Assembly (NCBI RefSeq): GCF_018219455.1
Contig: NZ_CP056122.1
Location: 1,860,001 to 1,924,000, forward strand
Source: Moritella sp. 5
Lineage (GTDB): Bacteria > Pseudomonadota > Gammaproteobacteria > Enterobacterales > Moritellaceae
DNA: 64,000 bases
Reading direction: 5' to 3'
A program made the translations under genes and the position numbers. Below are positions 26,288 through 35,171 of this stretch, piece after piece (within the stretch, counting starts at the first letter, position 1; each line of letters begins with the position of its first letter). Below the pieces are notes generated by a model. That model had not been told where the DNA came from. It saw only the letters and a list, made by a program, of their open reading frames with translations, and did not search any database.

Positions 26288-26872
26288 ATGAGAAAGTTTA
26301 CTTTAATCTTATTTTTACTATTGTCGGGTTGTAAAAACGGCAATAACGAAAGTCATAATGAACACATACCAGTTACTAAGATAGATAAAACGCCAGAACT
26401 GATTCAGGAGTTAAAAGACCAACCAACTATTGATGACCAATTCTCAATTTTATACGATAAATTTGAACCTATTCTAGACCGCTCTGACTCTCTCACCGGA
26501 CCCGATGAAAATGCAGATGGCATTCGTGATGATATTGAAGCCTTTATTGATGCATTAGAAGTGACAGAACCTGTTCGTAAAGCACTAAAGCAAGATGCAA
26601 AACAAACACAAGAAAATCTTTATCATGATTTCAGTGAGAAAAACGATGCTAACATCGATAAAGCGATTGAAATTTCAGACAAGTTCCTCAGCGTCATTGC
26701 ATGTAAAAAGTTTGTCGGCATTCCGGTAGATGATAGAATTAATACATCTCGTACAATTGAGGCCTTAACCTATAATACTAAATCTCGCACTATGGCTTAC
26801 CTCACTTACAACCACTTGTTAGATGGCTCTGTATCGATATCCTTACCTGCAGAGGAAGAGTACTGTGAATAG
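26288..26872 (+). CDS. Lipoprotein with Ca-binding-type Asp-rich motif, unknown function
   Basis: 194 residues; lipobox LSGC (Cys15) after a short signal peptide. The middle carries GPDENADGIRDDIEAFIDAL, which resembles the D-x-N/D-x-D-G-I-x-D calcium motifs of thrombospondin type 3 or dockerin-like repeats. The remainder is helical, with a single extra Cys pair near the C-terminus. It overlaps the next gene by 8 bases, and a fragment of a related gene sits at 51474. Function unknown. Confidence 0.75.
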   Translation: MRKFTLILFLLLSGCKNGNNESHNEHIPVTKIDKTPELIQELKDQPTIDDQFSILYDKFEPILDRSDSLTGPDENADGIRDDIEAFIDALEVTEPVRKALKQDAKQTQENLYHDFSEKNDANIDKAIEISDKFLSVIACKKFVGIPVDDRINTSRTIEALTYNTKSRTMAYLTYNHLLDGSVSISLPAEEEYCE

Positions 26873-28334
26873 ACTCACTTGGTTACTTATTCTGCTTGTA
26901 ACATTACAGCCTGCATTGGCTAATAATTCTTGTAAGGTCGAGGGTTATGCTATTGGATTTTTTAATGGTGTGGCGACAACGAAAAAAGATGCAGAACGCG
27001 GTCAGGATAAAATCCAGTCAACCCTCAATACCGACGAATACAAAGGCGAAAAAGTTGAATACCAACTCTTCTATAACGACTCTTACATCGACGAAGGGGA
27101 TCTTAATCTACTGGGGGATTTTGCTGAAACCTTCGACCAACGAACTCATGAGCTTACACAAAAGTCGTTTGACCGTTGGGAGGCCTTTTGGGATATAATT
27201 AATGGGCGTCAAGAAAGCTCTATTATCCAAAAGATAGGTACACTCGTTGAAGGGTTTATCCTATTTGTTAACGATGTAATAAGTATTAAACTTAACTATC
27301 AAATAAAAGCATTTCTTGAAAAGTTAGCAACCCTCACTGGTAGTACCCCCAATACTGAAGAGGTAAGATTAAATCATAGGTTAATTAACGATTCTTTAGC
27401 ATGGGAAGGTAAAAAATTAATTTATATTGCCCATTCACAGGGGAACTTATGGGTAAATGAATCATATGAAAATGTGTTGTCTCAGACTGGATATGATGCA
27501 GATAATATAAAAGTTATTCACATAGCGCCTGCCTCACCAATTGTAAAAGGGGATTACATCCTATCTGGTAACGATTTGGTGATAAATGGTTTACAGTTAA
27601 CTGGTATTGGTTCTGTCCAACCTTTCAACTTTACCGCACCTGTCAACCATGATGAGAGCACTGGACATGGGCTAATAGAAGTTTACCTGACAGACCCAAC
27701 TTCTGTCAGTATGATAAAAAAGTCGGTTAAGAAAGCGTTTAGTGCCTTAACAAAACCTGATATGGAAGACTTTTTATTTCAAATTACTTATGAATATACT
27801 CCCAACTTTGTGAGTAACCATAAGCCACCACAAATAAAACTTGTTGATAATAATGAAGATTGGATGGATAAAGCATCTGAATACGCGGGTGTGTACTTAG
27901 TCGAGAAAAGCAGAAATAAATACGAACTGGTTTCAGAAAAAAACTTTGAGCCTGTGACTTTCGACTATAAAAATAATTCAAGAGATCGCCAAACCATTAC
28001 CGTTAATCAATGTAATAAAATCTCAAGCGAAAAACCGTTTGTTCTTGGTGAATACTCAGAGGAAACCGTAGATTTATCTTCGATGTGGCCTAACCTTCCA
28101 CCCAAAATTGAAACAAAAGTTACAGTTATGGATAGATTTGGTCGGAAGCTATTACAAGGTGAGGTTTCAAAGAATGAATATCGTGATAGGGGGTGGTCAT
28201 ACATTGGCAGCTTTGTAGATTTTAAAGCCGTTATCCCTTACGCAGATACTGAAAAAAAACAGCTCAAAAAAAATAAATTACAGGGTAAATATGAGCTTTA
28301 TTCCGATACGATATTGTTTTCATCTCAATCTTAA
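26865..28334 (+). CDS. Exported alpha/beta-hydrolase-like protein
   Basis: 489 residues. GTG 26865 is chosen because it has AGAGGAAGAG just upstream and starts a clean signal peptide ending QPALA; the frame extends further upstream without support. A nucleophile elbow A-H190-S191-Q-G-N sits after a hydrophobic strand (KKLIYIA), as in lipase/esterase folds, and VNHDESTGHGL could supply the acid/His. The C-terminal ~200 residues are beta-rich. It is coupled to the lipoprotein gene before it, so the two probably work together at the envelope. Substrate unknown. Confidence 0.65.
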   Translation: MNRLTWLLILLVTLQPALANNSCKVEGYAIGFFNGVATTKKDAERGQDKIQSTLNTDEYKGEKVEYQLFYNDSYIDEGDLNLLGDFAETFDQRTHELTQKSFDRWEAFWDIINGRQESSIIQKIGTLVEGFILFVNDVISIKLNYQIKAFLEKLATLTGSTPNTEEVRLNHRLINDSLAWEGKKLIYIAHSQGNLWVNESYENVLSQTGYDADNIKVIHIAPASPIVKGDYILSGNDLVINGLQLTGIGSVQPFNFTAPVNHDESTGHGLIEVYLTDPTSVSMIKKSVKKAFSALTKPDMEDFLFQITYEYTPNFVSNHKPPQIKLVDNNEDWMDKASEYAGVYLVEKSRNKYELVSEKNFEPVTFDYKNNSRDRQTITVNQCNKISSEKPFVLGEYSEETVDLSSMWPNLPPKIETKVTVMDRFGRKLLQGEVSKNEYRDRGWSYIGSFVDFKAVIPYADTEKKQLKKNKLQGKYELYSDTILFSSQS

Positions 28335-28952
28335 TGGCAACAGTAGTAATTTTTGTTTAAAAAATATGCTTCTGCAATGCAGAGGCATTCCTAATCCCAG
28401 CTCCATAAGTCCAGAAAAAAATCGATGCCATCGACCTGACCCAAATCCCTATCAGTAGTGAAATGATGAAAGGCACAATATATCAATCAGTCACTCGACA
28501 ATTAGAAACATCTGGGTAAGAGAAAATCTGAATACCAAGGTGTTACGGATCGAGCGTTCAGAGGTATTAGTAAAAATACCATAGTGAAAACGACAAAGTC
28601 CCACGGTCATTACTCCGTCACACTCCCTCGGTAATCACATAGCCTTGCTAACTCAAAATTGCCCCTTTCTTTGTTAACGTAATGACTCGGTTGTAGATCG
28701 CGCAACAATAGTCACTTCTCCGTAATCTTGCATATCTATTCCTGCAAGAGATACAAATCGTAGGCGTTTAATTGATCATTATTTCCAAAAAAGAGCCAAT
28801 AATACCGAGAAAAAAATAACCAGTAACACAAGTGAACTGAATTCGACCACATTGTTATTTTTCATTTTTTGACACGAATGTTAAGTTGAACTCTGCTCTT
28901 GATAGCTTCTTTTGTGTAGTTCTGAAATGAAATTGTGATCGTTAATCATAGA
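28335..28952. other. 618-base gap with no intact gene
   Basis: Apart from a possible TetR helix-turn-helix relic at 28366-28433 I find no coding frame, tRNA-like cloverleaf or insertion sequence end. It is AT-rich with scattered stops in all frames and looks like decayed accessory DNA. Confidence 0.5.
28366..28433 (-). pseudogene. Possible TetR helix-turn-helix relic
   Basis: On the plus strand TGCTTCTGCAATGC and GCATTCCTAA..CC..GAAAAAA align with 23586-23650, the reverse-strand DNA for the helix-turn-helix of the TetR gene. The relic has a small insertion that breaks the frame. The similarity is short (two exact blocks of 14 and 9 bases), so this is a weak call. Confidence 0.35.
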
Positions 28953-29651
28953 TTATAGACTCAATGCGCTGTTAACAATTGCTCTACAATGTATTTCTGT
29001 TGTAGAAAACAAAGGTACGCCCTGCCATAAAGGTTCAGTTATCAGTAGTGGGATCTCTGTACACCCCAAAATAATACCTTGTGATCCCTGGTCGATTAAC
29101 TGTTCGATGATGCTGTAGAACTCATTTTTTGTTTCCAAAGTAAATTGATTGAGAACTAACTCAGATACAATCTTTTCTTGCACTAAGTTACGCTCTGAAG
29201 TGTCAGGGATTATTGGAACAACACCATACTTGAGAAGCTTCTCCTTATAAAAGTCTCCTTCCATCGTTGCCTTAACACCCAATAAACCAGCTTGATATAT
29301 GTGCTGACCAGAAAGAGTTGCAGCGGTAGCTTCAGCAATATTTATTAGCTCAATACCATGAGCTTCTCTTATTGCAGCTTCGAAACGATGCAGTCCGTTA
29401 GCGCATAAGGCAATAACTTCCGCATCAGCATTTATCAAGCTTCCGACAGCATCAACTATCATTTCTTCACAAGCCTTTTCAGTTTCATCTTCTTTTTGCT
29501 TATCCAAAAACTCTCGTTCATCCAGACTTTCAATAACCAAACGAGCAGAGGAATGTCCATCGAGTTCTTGCCTGACCATCGCGTTGATAAGCCTGTAGTA
29601 TTCGAGTGTTGATACATAGCTCAACCCTCCAACCAATCCAATTTTTTTCAT
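28953..29651 (-). CDS. Aspartate/glutamate racemase family protein
   Basis: 232 residues with the family N-terminus K-K-I-G-L-V-G-G-L-S and two catalytic cysteines, C83 in LCANGLHRF and C197 in ILGCTEIPLL, the expected two-base racemase arrangement. It interconverts D- and L-amino acids, probably aspartate-like. It is divergent from a LysR regulator across a 144-base gap, the classic arrangement for control by that regulator. Confidence 0.87.
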   Translation of the reverse strand: MKKIGLVGGLSYVSTLEYYRLINAMVRQELDGHSSARLVIESLDEREFLDKQKEDETEKACEEMIVDAVGSLINADAEVIALCANGLHRFEAAIREAHGIELINIAEATAATLSGQHIYQAGLLGVKATMEGDFYKEKLLKYGVVPIIPDTSERNLVQEKIVSELVLNQFTLETKNEFYSIIEQLIDQGSQGIILGCTEIPLLITEPLWQGVPLFSTTEIHCRAIVNSALSL

Positions 29652-29795
29652 AAACTCTCCTTAACCCACAAATGGTTGTAACTACAAAATTTTATATAGC
29701 TACATTCCTGAAGGTCTTTGATTTTATAGTTATTATCCAGTAAGCTTTTATAAATTACGAACGATGGTTTCTAACAGGACATATAAGAACAGCTT

Positions 29796-30701
29796 ATGGA
29801 CAAAAGGCTACACTACTTAAGCAACCTCCGTTATCTTGAGGCTGCTGCACGACTGGGAAGCTATAGCAAAGCAGGATATGAATTATGTGTTACCCAAGCT
29901 GCGGTCAGTCAGAAGTTAAGGCAACTTGAGGTAGAATTAGGCTGTAAACTATTCATTCGTAAAGGGCGAGATATGGTGCTTACGGCTGAAGGTAAGAGGC
30001 TTTATGAAAAAGTATCTCAGGCGTTCGAAATAATTACTGAGGGATTAAACGCTACTCAGCCCGAGCCGATAGCAGGTGTACTATCGGTTGCTACAACGCC
30101 TTCTTTTGCTTCCCGATGGCTAATGCCTAGACTGTGGAAATTTTCCATGGAGTACCCCGAAACGCTCATACGTATTAGCTCTTCTATTAAACCGAAAGTA
30201 GGACTTGCAGGTGAAGTTGATATAGCAATCGGTGAGGTTGGAAGTAATGACGATTCATCCCTCGTCAGAGAGCACTTGTTCGATGAGCCTGTGTTTCCTG
30301 TATGCTCTCCAGAACTTGCTAACAATATGAAACTTACCGAACCTAAGCACCTTCTTGATTGTTGGTTGATTAAAGGGATTCGCAACCACCACTTCTCTTG
30401 GGAAGAATGGTTCCAAAAAGCTAATGTCGATATTAACAAAAGAGCTTTTCAGTGTATGGAAGTTGAGACATTAGATATGGGGTTAAATGCGGTAATTGCA
30501 GGTCATGGTGTCTGTCCAGGAACAGATAGCCTAGCTGGAGACTTTATCGAAAGAGGGTTACTCGTAAAGCCATTTGATATAAGCCTACTACCAGGAGTTG
30601 AGTACTCAGCAGTATATCATTCAGGTTCAATCAGAAAGTCTCGCATTTCTGTGTTTATCAAATGGTTGAAAAAAGAAGCTTTGATACATCAATATAAATA
30701 G
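29796..30701 (+). CDS. LysR-family transcriptional regulator (GcvA-like)
   Basis: 301 residues: N-terminal helix-turn-helix (RLGSYSKAGYELCVTQAAVSQ) and a C-terminal effector domain with an ATTPSFASRWLMPRL strand typical of the GcvA/AmpR subgroup. Divergent from the racemase gene, it likely controls it in response to an amino acid or related metabolite. Confidence 0.9.
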   Translation: MDKRLHYLSNLRYLEAAARLGSYSKAGYELCVTQAAVSQKLRQLEVELGCKLFIRKGRDMVLTAEGKRLYEKVSQAFEIITEGLNATQPEPIAGVLSVATTPSFASRWLMPRLWKFSMEYPETLIRISSSIKPKVGLAGEVDIAIGEVGSNDDSSLVREHLFDEPVFPVCSPELANNMKLTEPKHLLDCWLIKGIRNHHFSWEEWFQKANVDINKRAFQCMEVETLDMGLNAVIAGHGVCPGTDSLAGDFIERGLLVKPFDISLLPGVEYSAVYHSGSIRKSRISVFIKWLKKEALIHQYK

Positions 30702-30980
30702 GAGATTTGCAATTTGGAGCACAAACCAAATGGATATGCCAGCTTATTACATCAATCACTCAATAATTGTGCTTAAAAATTTGTTGCGCAATGCACATTA
30801 TTGTCCAAAGCAATCATAAGATCCCAAACCAGCTATGCCAACCTCTGGCGTTATTTTCCCTTTCTGCGTTAGAAAACTAGTATCCTTCGACCGTTTAATT
30901 AGGTCGCAATAATTTTTCTAATGGCGAATGTCCAGTTTTTTGTTAGCAATAATTATAAAACCTACGTACCGCACCCCTAA

Positions 30981-31024
30981 ATAATTATACTTATTGGTGA
31001 GTAGATCACAGTAAGTATAATTAT
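30981..31024. repeat. Long inverted repeat upstream of lipoxygenase-like gene
   Basis: Perfect 13-base arms ATAATTATACTTA / TAAGTATAATTAT separated by 18 bases. It lies about 250 bases before the gene at 31273, in a 571-base gap (30702-31272) with no recognisable coding sequence. It may be an operator or a transcript hairpin. Confidence 0.5.
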
Positions 31025-31272
31025 AGTTACTACTTATTGAATATTAAAAAGTTTCCATGCCATATTAATATTGTCTTTCTTCTGAATTATTGATGAGGTG
31101 GTACATTGCTTAAATTTCATATTACATTCTTATTCACATTTAAAAATCTATCATGGGTAACAGTCGTATCTTTTACGAACGTGTAGGCAACTCCTTCGAA
31201 ATTTACCAAAACTACGTGCGGAATGTCGAATAAAACTCTCACTTAAATAATAAATAAGCAAAAAGGGCAAAT

Positions 31273-33951
31273 ATGAAAAATGAAACAGCAGTTCAACTGG
31301 AGGATGATGCGGGACAGGATCCTGCATCCATTAAAAGAGTCGGTAACGAGGTCGTCAGACAAATAAAAAGATCACCTATACCAGCCCCCATACCTATTCA
31401 ATATGCGGATGAAGTCCGCTTTCAAAAGCCAGAACAGCCTACCTATGCAATCTTGCCCTCAATTTTTTCTATATTGAGTTTGTTGTTTATGGCAGCGTTG
31501 TCTAGCGTTATGTTTATTCAGCTGCTCAATCCCTCTGTTACGGGCTTGGCTTGGCTGGGTGATTTGTTTACCTTTTTGAAACCTCCTCAGGCTGGGGCGA
31601 ATATGGCCGCATGGATGTGGATGCCTTTCTTGTTCACTATCATTGGTAGTGTTTTGGGTATGTTGTTTGAACTGGGTTTGTTACTGAGCGGTCATGCCTT
31701 TCAGCAAACGCGAACTAAGTTTGGCGTATTCATTTTAAATCTTCGTCTATTAAACTTAGCCCCTGTGGTTACTACCATCTTCTTCTTTATTACTTGTATG
31801 GTTGTTACTCATGCAGACATGCGCTTTGCCATGCTCTATCTTGCGGGCGGCGCCTGTTTTGGTTTGGGTTTCGCCTTGTTCTTTGGCGGTGCACAGGCCC
31901 TTGTGGCATTCGCGCTGGCGGGTATTCAGGTTGCTCAAATAATCATGGTGCTAACAGGTACAATCCCAGCAGGCGGAGAAATCATTGCGTGGTTGCTAGT
32001 GGGGCAGGCTGCATCGCAGCTAACGGCATTGTTGATCGGTACTGCGACTCCCTGGAGGAGCACAGTCTTCCATACTATTAGTACTATCTCTGGTATTTTA
32101 CTGTACAGCGCAATCTTAAAAGTGACGGCTGCAGACATTGGCTTTTCTCAGTCAGTTGCAGTGGTGCTACCAGAGGGCTCTTTGGCTCTATGGGGTTTTG
32201 TGGGTGCTTGTATTACAGGTTTGGTATTGACGGTGGTTTTATTGCCGAAGACCCTCGGTGGTTTCCTCGTCATGTTGAGTAATAAGATTTGGTCGCCGGT
32301 GTATTTCTTTTTGGTTAGCGCAGACCGTTTTCCTCATCCGCTTAATTTGACGGAAGTTTATGGTGGTAAAAAGCCACCTTCAAAAACCACCTTGAAACCA
32401 TACTATCAAGTGCACCCCGAGTTTTTACTGCAGCGTTTGAGTATTCCTGCCGTTGTTAATATCGAGGAATCAGTCACTCTGTTTAAAAAATTGATAAAGA
32501 CAGCAAGGACCGCTTTCTCTGTCATGGCGATACTGGATCACTACCTGCCTCAAGCGAATGTTAAAATTCCCTTGACCAATAAAAAGCGTATGGCTATTTG
32601 GAGCGACGGTTCTGAATACTGGCCTGGCTTGTTTACGAAGAAAATATTTGGTTTACATCTACCCGACGGCGGCAATATGGACACAGCGCCTGAGCCTGCG
32701 ATTGCTGCTTTTAAAGAAGGCCAGTTGTTGGGGTATTTGGCCGAGTCTGGTGTGGCATCGCCTTTCTTAAAGCCTGCTCCAGAAATGGGCGAGGGTATGT
32801 TGACCATTGATTTCCGCTTCTTAGAGAACTATGAAACCAAGCCTGATTATGAGTCCTATGGCGGTGCGGCTTACTTTAAAGTAAACAGCACAAAGAAGCG
32901 TTTGGAATTGATTTCTGTCGTGGCGCCTCACTCCACTGATGTATTGCTAGCAGACCCGCGCAGCCCTAGCTTCCGTCGTGCGGAAAGCTTGGTATTAGCT
33001 TCTATGTATTATCAAGTGATCAGCGGTAAGCACTTGGCTGAAATACATATGACTTATAACCTGGTTGAAGTGGCGATGCATGACGCCTTTGAGGCGCAAG
33101 GGCAGTGGGCGCATCCATTCAGAACATTCATGTATTTGCACTTCTTTGCCCATGAGTTGGCGGAAGGGATTACTACCGAACACTTGGTTCAAGAGGGCGC
33201 GGTGTTTAGTCAAATTTTTGCGACCACCCATGATAGCTTGGTGCACCACTTAAACGACTGCTACTCCAACTTCGAGTATGGTGCAGATGAAGATTTTGAA
33301 GCGCGTGCTGCGATGCTAACTATGCAGGGTTCTGCGGGTAAGCCCGGCGAGCTATTGCCGAATGCCTGTATTAAGTGGGAGTTAGATTACGCTAAAATCT
33401 GGAATGGCTATACCACGGCATTGATCGATATTATTTATACGAATGATGCTGCGGTACAAGCGGATAAGTACTTACAAGATTTTCACGCTGGTTTGTTACA
33501 GGTCATGGTCAAGGGTTTACCTGCACGTTACGAGAGCTTCCAGACTAAGGCGGGTGTTGCACGCTTTGCTTCGGACACTATTCATCACACGGTTATTCGT
33601 CATCAAGTTTATGGCACAACGGGTATACGTGCGGCTCTGGACCCTCGTATTAGCAAGGTTCAAGTGCCTATGGATGGCGGCACTACCGCTATAAATGAAT
33701 GGCGTTCTTTGGCATTCGTGGCATTGGCAACCGGCAAGGCTCGATTCACGCTACTGCAAGGTGACTTTACTAACCTGCTCAATGGTGTCGATGCGAAGTA
33801 TAAGGACGATATGCACAAGGTGTTTGACCAGCTGCAAGAAGATCTTGCTAAGTTAGAGACGGAGTGGACTGCTACGGAAGAAGATAAGCAGCACAACTAC
33901 AACTATTTCCGTTCAGTACCCTCAGTACTGCATACCGGACCTGGTTATTAA
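31273..33951 (+). CDS. Lipoxygenase-like protein fused to a multi-pass membrane domain
   Basis: 892 residues. Residues ~57-325 hold about eight hydrophobic helices; no N-terminal PLAT domain is seen. From ~380 on the order of motifs follows lipoxygenases: YFKVN..LELISVV, a His-rich helix H587-L-A-E-I-H592, H614-P-F-R-T-F-M-Y-L-H623 (usual HPLxKLLxPH), LVQEGAVF, a Y.DDALLLW-like stretch, Y..D..V..D..LQ.F, and IHHTVIRHQVYG, where H772 with Y780 keeps the third iron-His spacing. The C-terminus (YNYF...P..) resembles the end region but finishes in Tyr, not Ile. Counting back from HP, the second iron-His position holds N596, and the usual Asn after H772 is Arg776, so dioxygenase activity is uncertain. 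AAGGG precedes ATG. Followed 79 bases on by a lipase. Confidence 0.72.
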   Translation: MKNETAVQLEDDAGQDPASIKRVGNEVVRQIKRSPIPAPIPIQYADEVRFQKPEQPTYAILPSIFSILSLLFMAALSSVMFIQLLNPSVTGLAWLGDLFTFLKPPQAGANMAAWMWMPFLFTIIGSVLGMLFELGLLLSGHAFQQTRTKFGVFILNLRLLNLAPVVTTIFFFITCMVVTHADMRFAMLYLAGGACFGLGFALFFGGAQALVAFALAGIQVAQIIMVLTGTIPAGGEIIAWLLVGQAASQLTALLIGTATPWRSTVFHTISTISGILLYSAILKVTAADIGFSQSVAVVLPEGSLALWGFVGACITGLVLTVVLLPKTLGGFLVMLSNKIWSPVYFFLVSADRFPHPLNLTEVYGGKKPPSKTTLKPYYQVHPEFLLQRLSIPAVVNIEESVTLFKKLIKTARTAFSVMAILDHYLPQANVKIPLTNKKRMAIWSDGSEYWPGLFTKKIFGLHLPDGGNMDTAPEPAIAAFKEGQLLGYLAESGVASPFLKPAPEMGEGMLTIDFRFLENYETKPDYESYGGAAYFKVNSTKKRLELISVVAPHSTDVLLADPRSPSFRRAESLVLASMYYQVISGKHLAEIHMTYNLVEVAMHDAFEAQGQWAHPFRTFMYLHFFAHELAEGITTEHLVQEGAVFSQIFATTHDSLVHHLNDCYSNFEYGADEDFEARAAMLTMQGSAGKPGELLPNACIKWELDYAKIWNGYTTALIDIIYTNDAAVQADKYLQDFHAGLLQVMVKGLPARYESFQTKAGVARFASDTIHHTVIRHQVYGTTGIRAALDPRISKVQVPMDGGTTAINEWRSLAFVALATGKARFTLLQGDFTNLLNGVDAKYKDDMHKVFDQLQEDLAKLETEWTATEEDKQHNYNYFRSVPSVLHTGPGY

Positions 33952-34030
33952 TTAACGCGGTAATTAAGTCCCTCTGTTAAGCATTTGCTTGATGGCGGGT
34001 TTACCGTGCCTAATGAAAAGGAAATAGATC

Positions 34031-35044
34031 ATGAGTTATTCAAAAAGCCAAACCATGTTGGCCTTTGCTTATATGTCTTACTATGGATTTGATGTAATTG
34101 GTCCCGATAAGTGTAATGCTCAAACAATTGAGAAAGATATTAAGCATGCCTTAACCAGCTGGGCACCTGTTAAAGATGAATGGGAGTTGGTCTGGGGGCC
34201 GGGAGTATTTATCTTCGACCTTGCCTTGTTTGATGACAACTTAATGTACCTGGTGCGCAATATTAAAGATCCGTCACGTTATGTTATAGGCATACGCGGC
34301 ACTAATCCCGTGGGACTGAAAGACTGGTTAATAGAAGATTTTCAAGTGGCTAGCATGGTGCCGTGGCAGTACGGAAAACCTGCAGCTAAGTTGAAACCAA
34401 AAATCTCGAAGAGCACTGAAATTGGCATAACCAAGTTACAGGAAATGATTGCGGAACCCGGCGTACCAGGAGAGGGTAAGAGCTTATTAGCATTTTTGCA
34501 GGGCGACATTGAGGGTAAAGACGCCGTTGATATCTGCGTGACGGGGCACAGTCTGGGTGGTGCTTTAGCGCCGACACTGGCTTTGTGGCTGAAGGATATC
34601 CAGGGCGAAAAATTGCCTGAGAGCGCAAAAATATCGACGGTTGCTTTTGCGGGCCCTTCCGCAGGTAATAAAGACTTCGCCACGTATTCCGATCAGCGCT
34701 TTGCAGAGGGCGAGTGTATTCGTGTAGCTAACTCCTTAGATGTAGCCCCCCATGCCTGGAATCAAAAGTCTCTGCGCAAGTTGTTCTTGTTATACAAGTC
34801 CCATTTTCTGCTGCCAGGGCCGCTTGTGATTAGCATGATCTCGGCTATGCTAGCCTTGTCGTGGCATAAAGGCTATCAACAAATTGAGGCTGACGCTGAG
34901 CCTATACAAGGTCGATTTAAGCCTTTGTTGTATAACTATTTGGCACAAGGTATATACCAGCATGTGGTGGGCTATCCCGAAGCCATGGGCATGCTGGACG
35001 ATAATGAAATCCCCGTGTTTGAATTGTTTGCTGGGCAACTGTAA
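34031..35044 (+). CDS. Class 3 lipase
   Basis: 337 residues, no signal peptide. The fold markers are VIGIRGTN..DWLIEDF (strand plus lid region), the nucleophile elbow T-G-H-S174-L-G-G-A-L, and AFAGPSAGNKDF; a D in NSLDVAPHAW is a candidate acid. Class 3 enzymes hydrolyse acyl esters of glycerolipids. AAAAGGAAA lies upstream of ATG. Placed 79 bases behind the lipoxygenase-like gene, it could release fatty acids for that protein. A hairpin follows at 35081. Confidence 0.85.
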   Translation: MSYSKSQTMLAFAYMSYYGFDVIGPDKCNAQTIEKDIKHALTSWAPVKDEWELVWGPGVFIFDLALFDDNLMYLVRNIKDPSRYVIGIRGTNPVGLKDWLIEDFQVASMVPWQYGKPAAKLKPKISKSTEIGITKLQEMIAEPGVPGEGKSLLAFLQGDIEGKDAVDICVTGHSLGGALAPTLALWLKDIQGEKLPESAKISTVAFAGPSAGNKDFATYSDQRFAEGECIRVANSLDVAPHAWNQKSLRKLFLLYKSHFLLPGPLVISMISAMLALSWHKGYQQIEADAEPIQGRFKPLLYNYLAQGIYQHVVGYPEAMGMLDDNEIPVFELFAGQL

Positions 35045-35080
35045 TACTCGGCCGATTAACAAGGGTAGCTCTGCCACTAT

Positions 35081-35112
35081 TAAGTACCACTACTGTCCAG
35101 TAGTGGTACTTA
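35081..35112. terminator. Perfect 15-pair hairpin after lipase gene
   Basis: TAAGTACCACTACTG and its exact complement CAGTAGTGGTACTTA are separated by only two bases. It lies between the lipase stop and the convergent exporter gene. There is no long T-run, but the position suits a bidirectional transcription stop; it could also be a small repeated palindrome. Confidence 0.6.
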
Positions 35113-35171
35113 AATATTCGTTAAATTTTAATACAGCAAGCAACGACGGTCGTATAGTTTCTATCAATAGA

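Noticed and set aside
31794-32081. Cys/Arg-rich 95-residue frame inside the lipoxygenase-like gene
   Set aside because: Out-of-frame shadow of the membrane domain; composition is implausible.
34342-34683. 113-residue minus-strand frame inside the lipase gene
   Set aside because: Antisense to the lipase nucleophile region and without features of its own.
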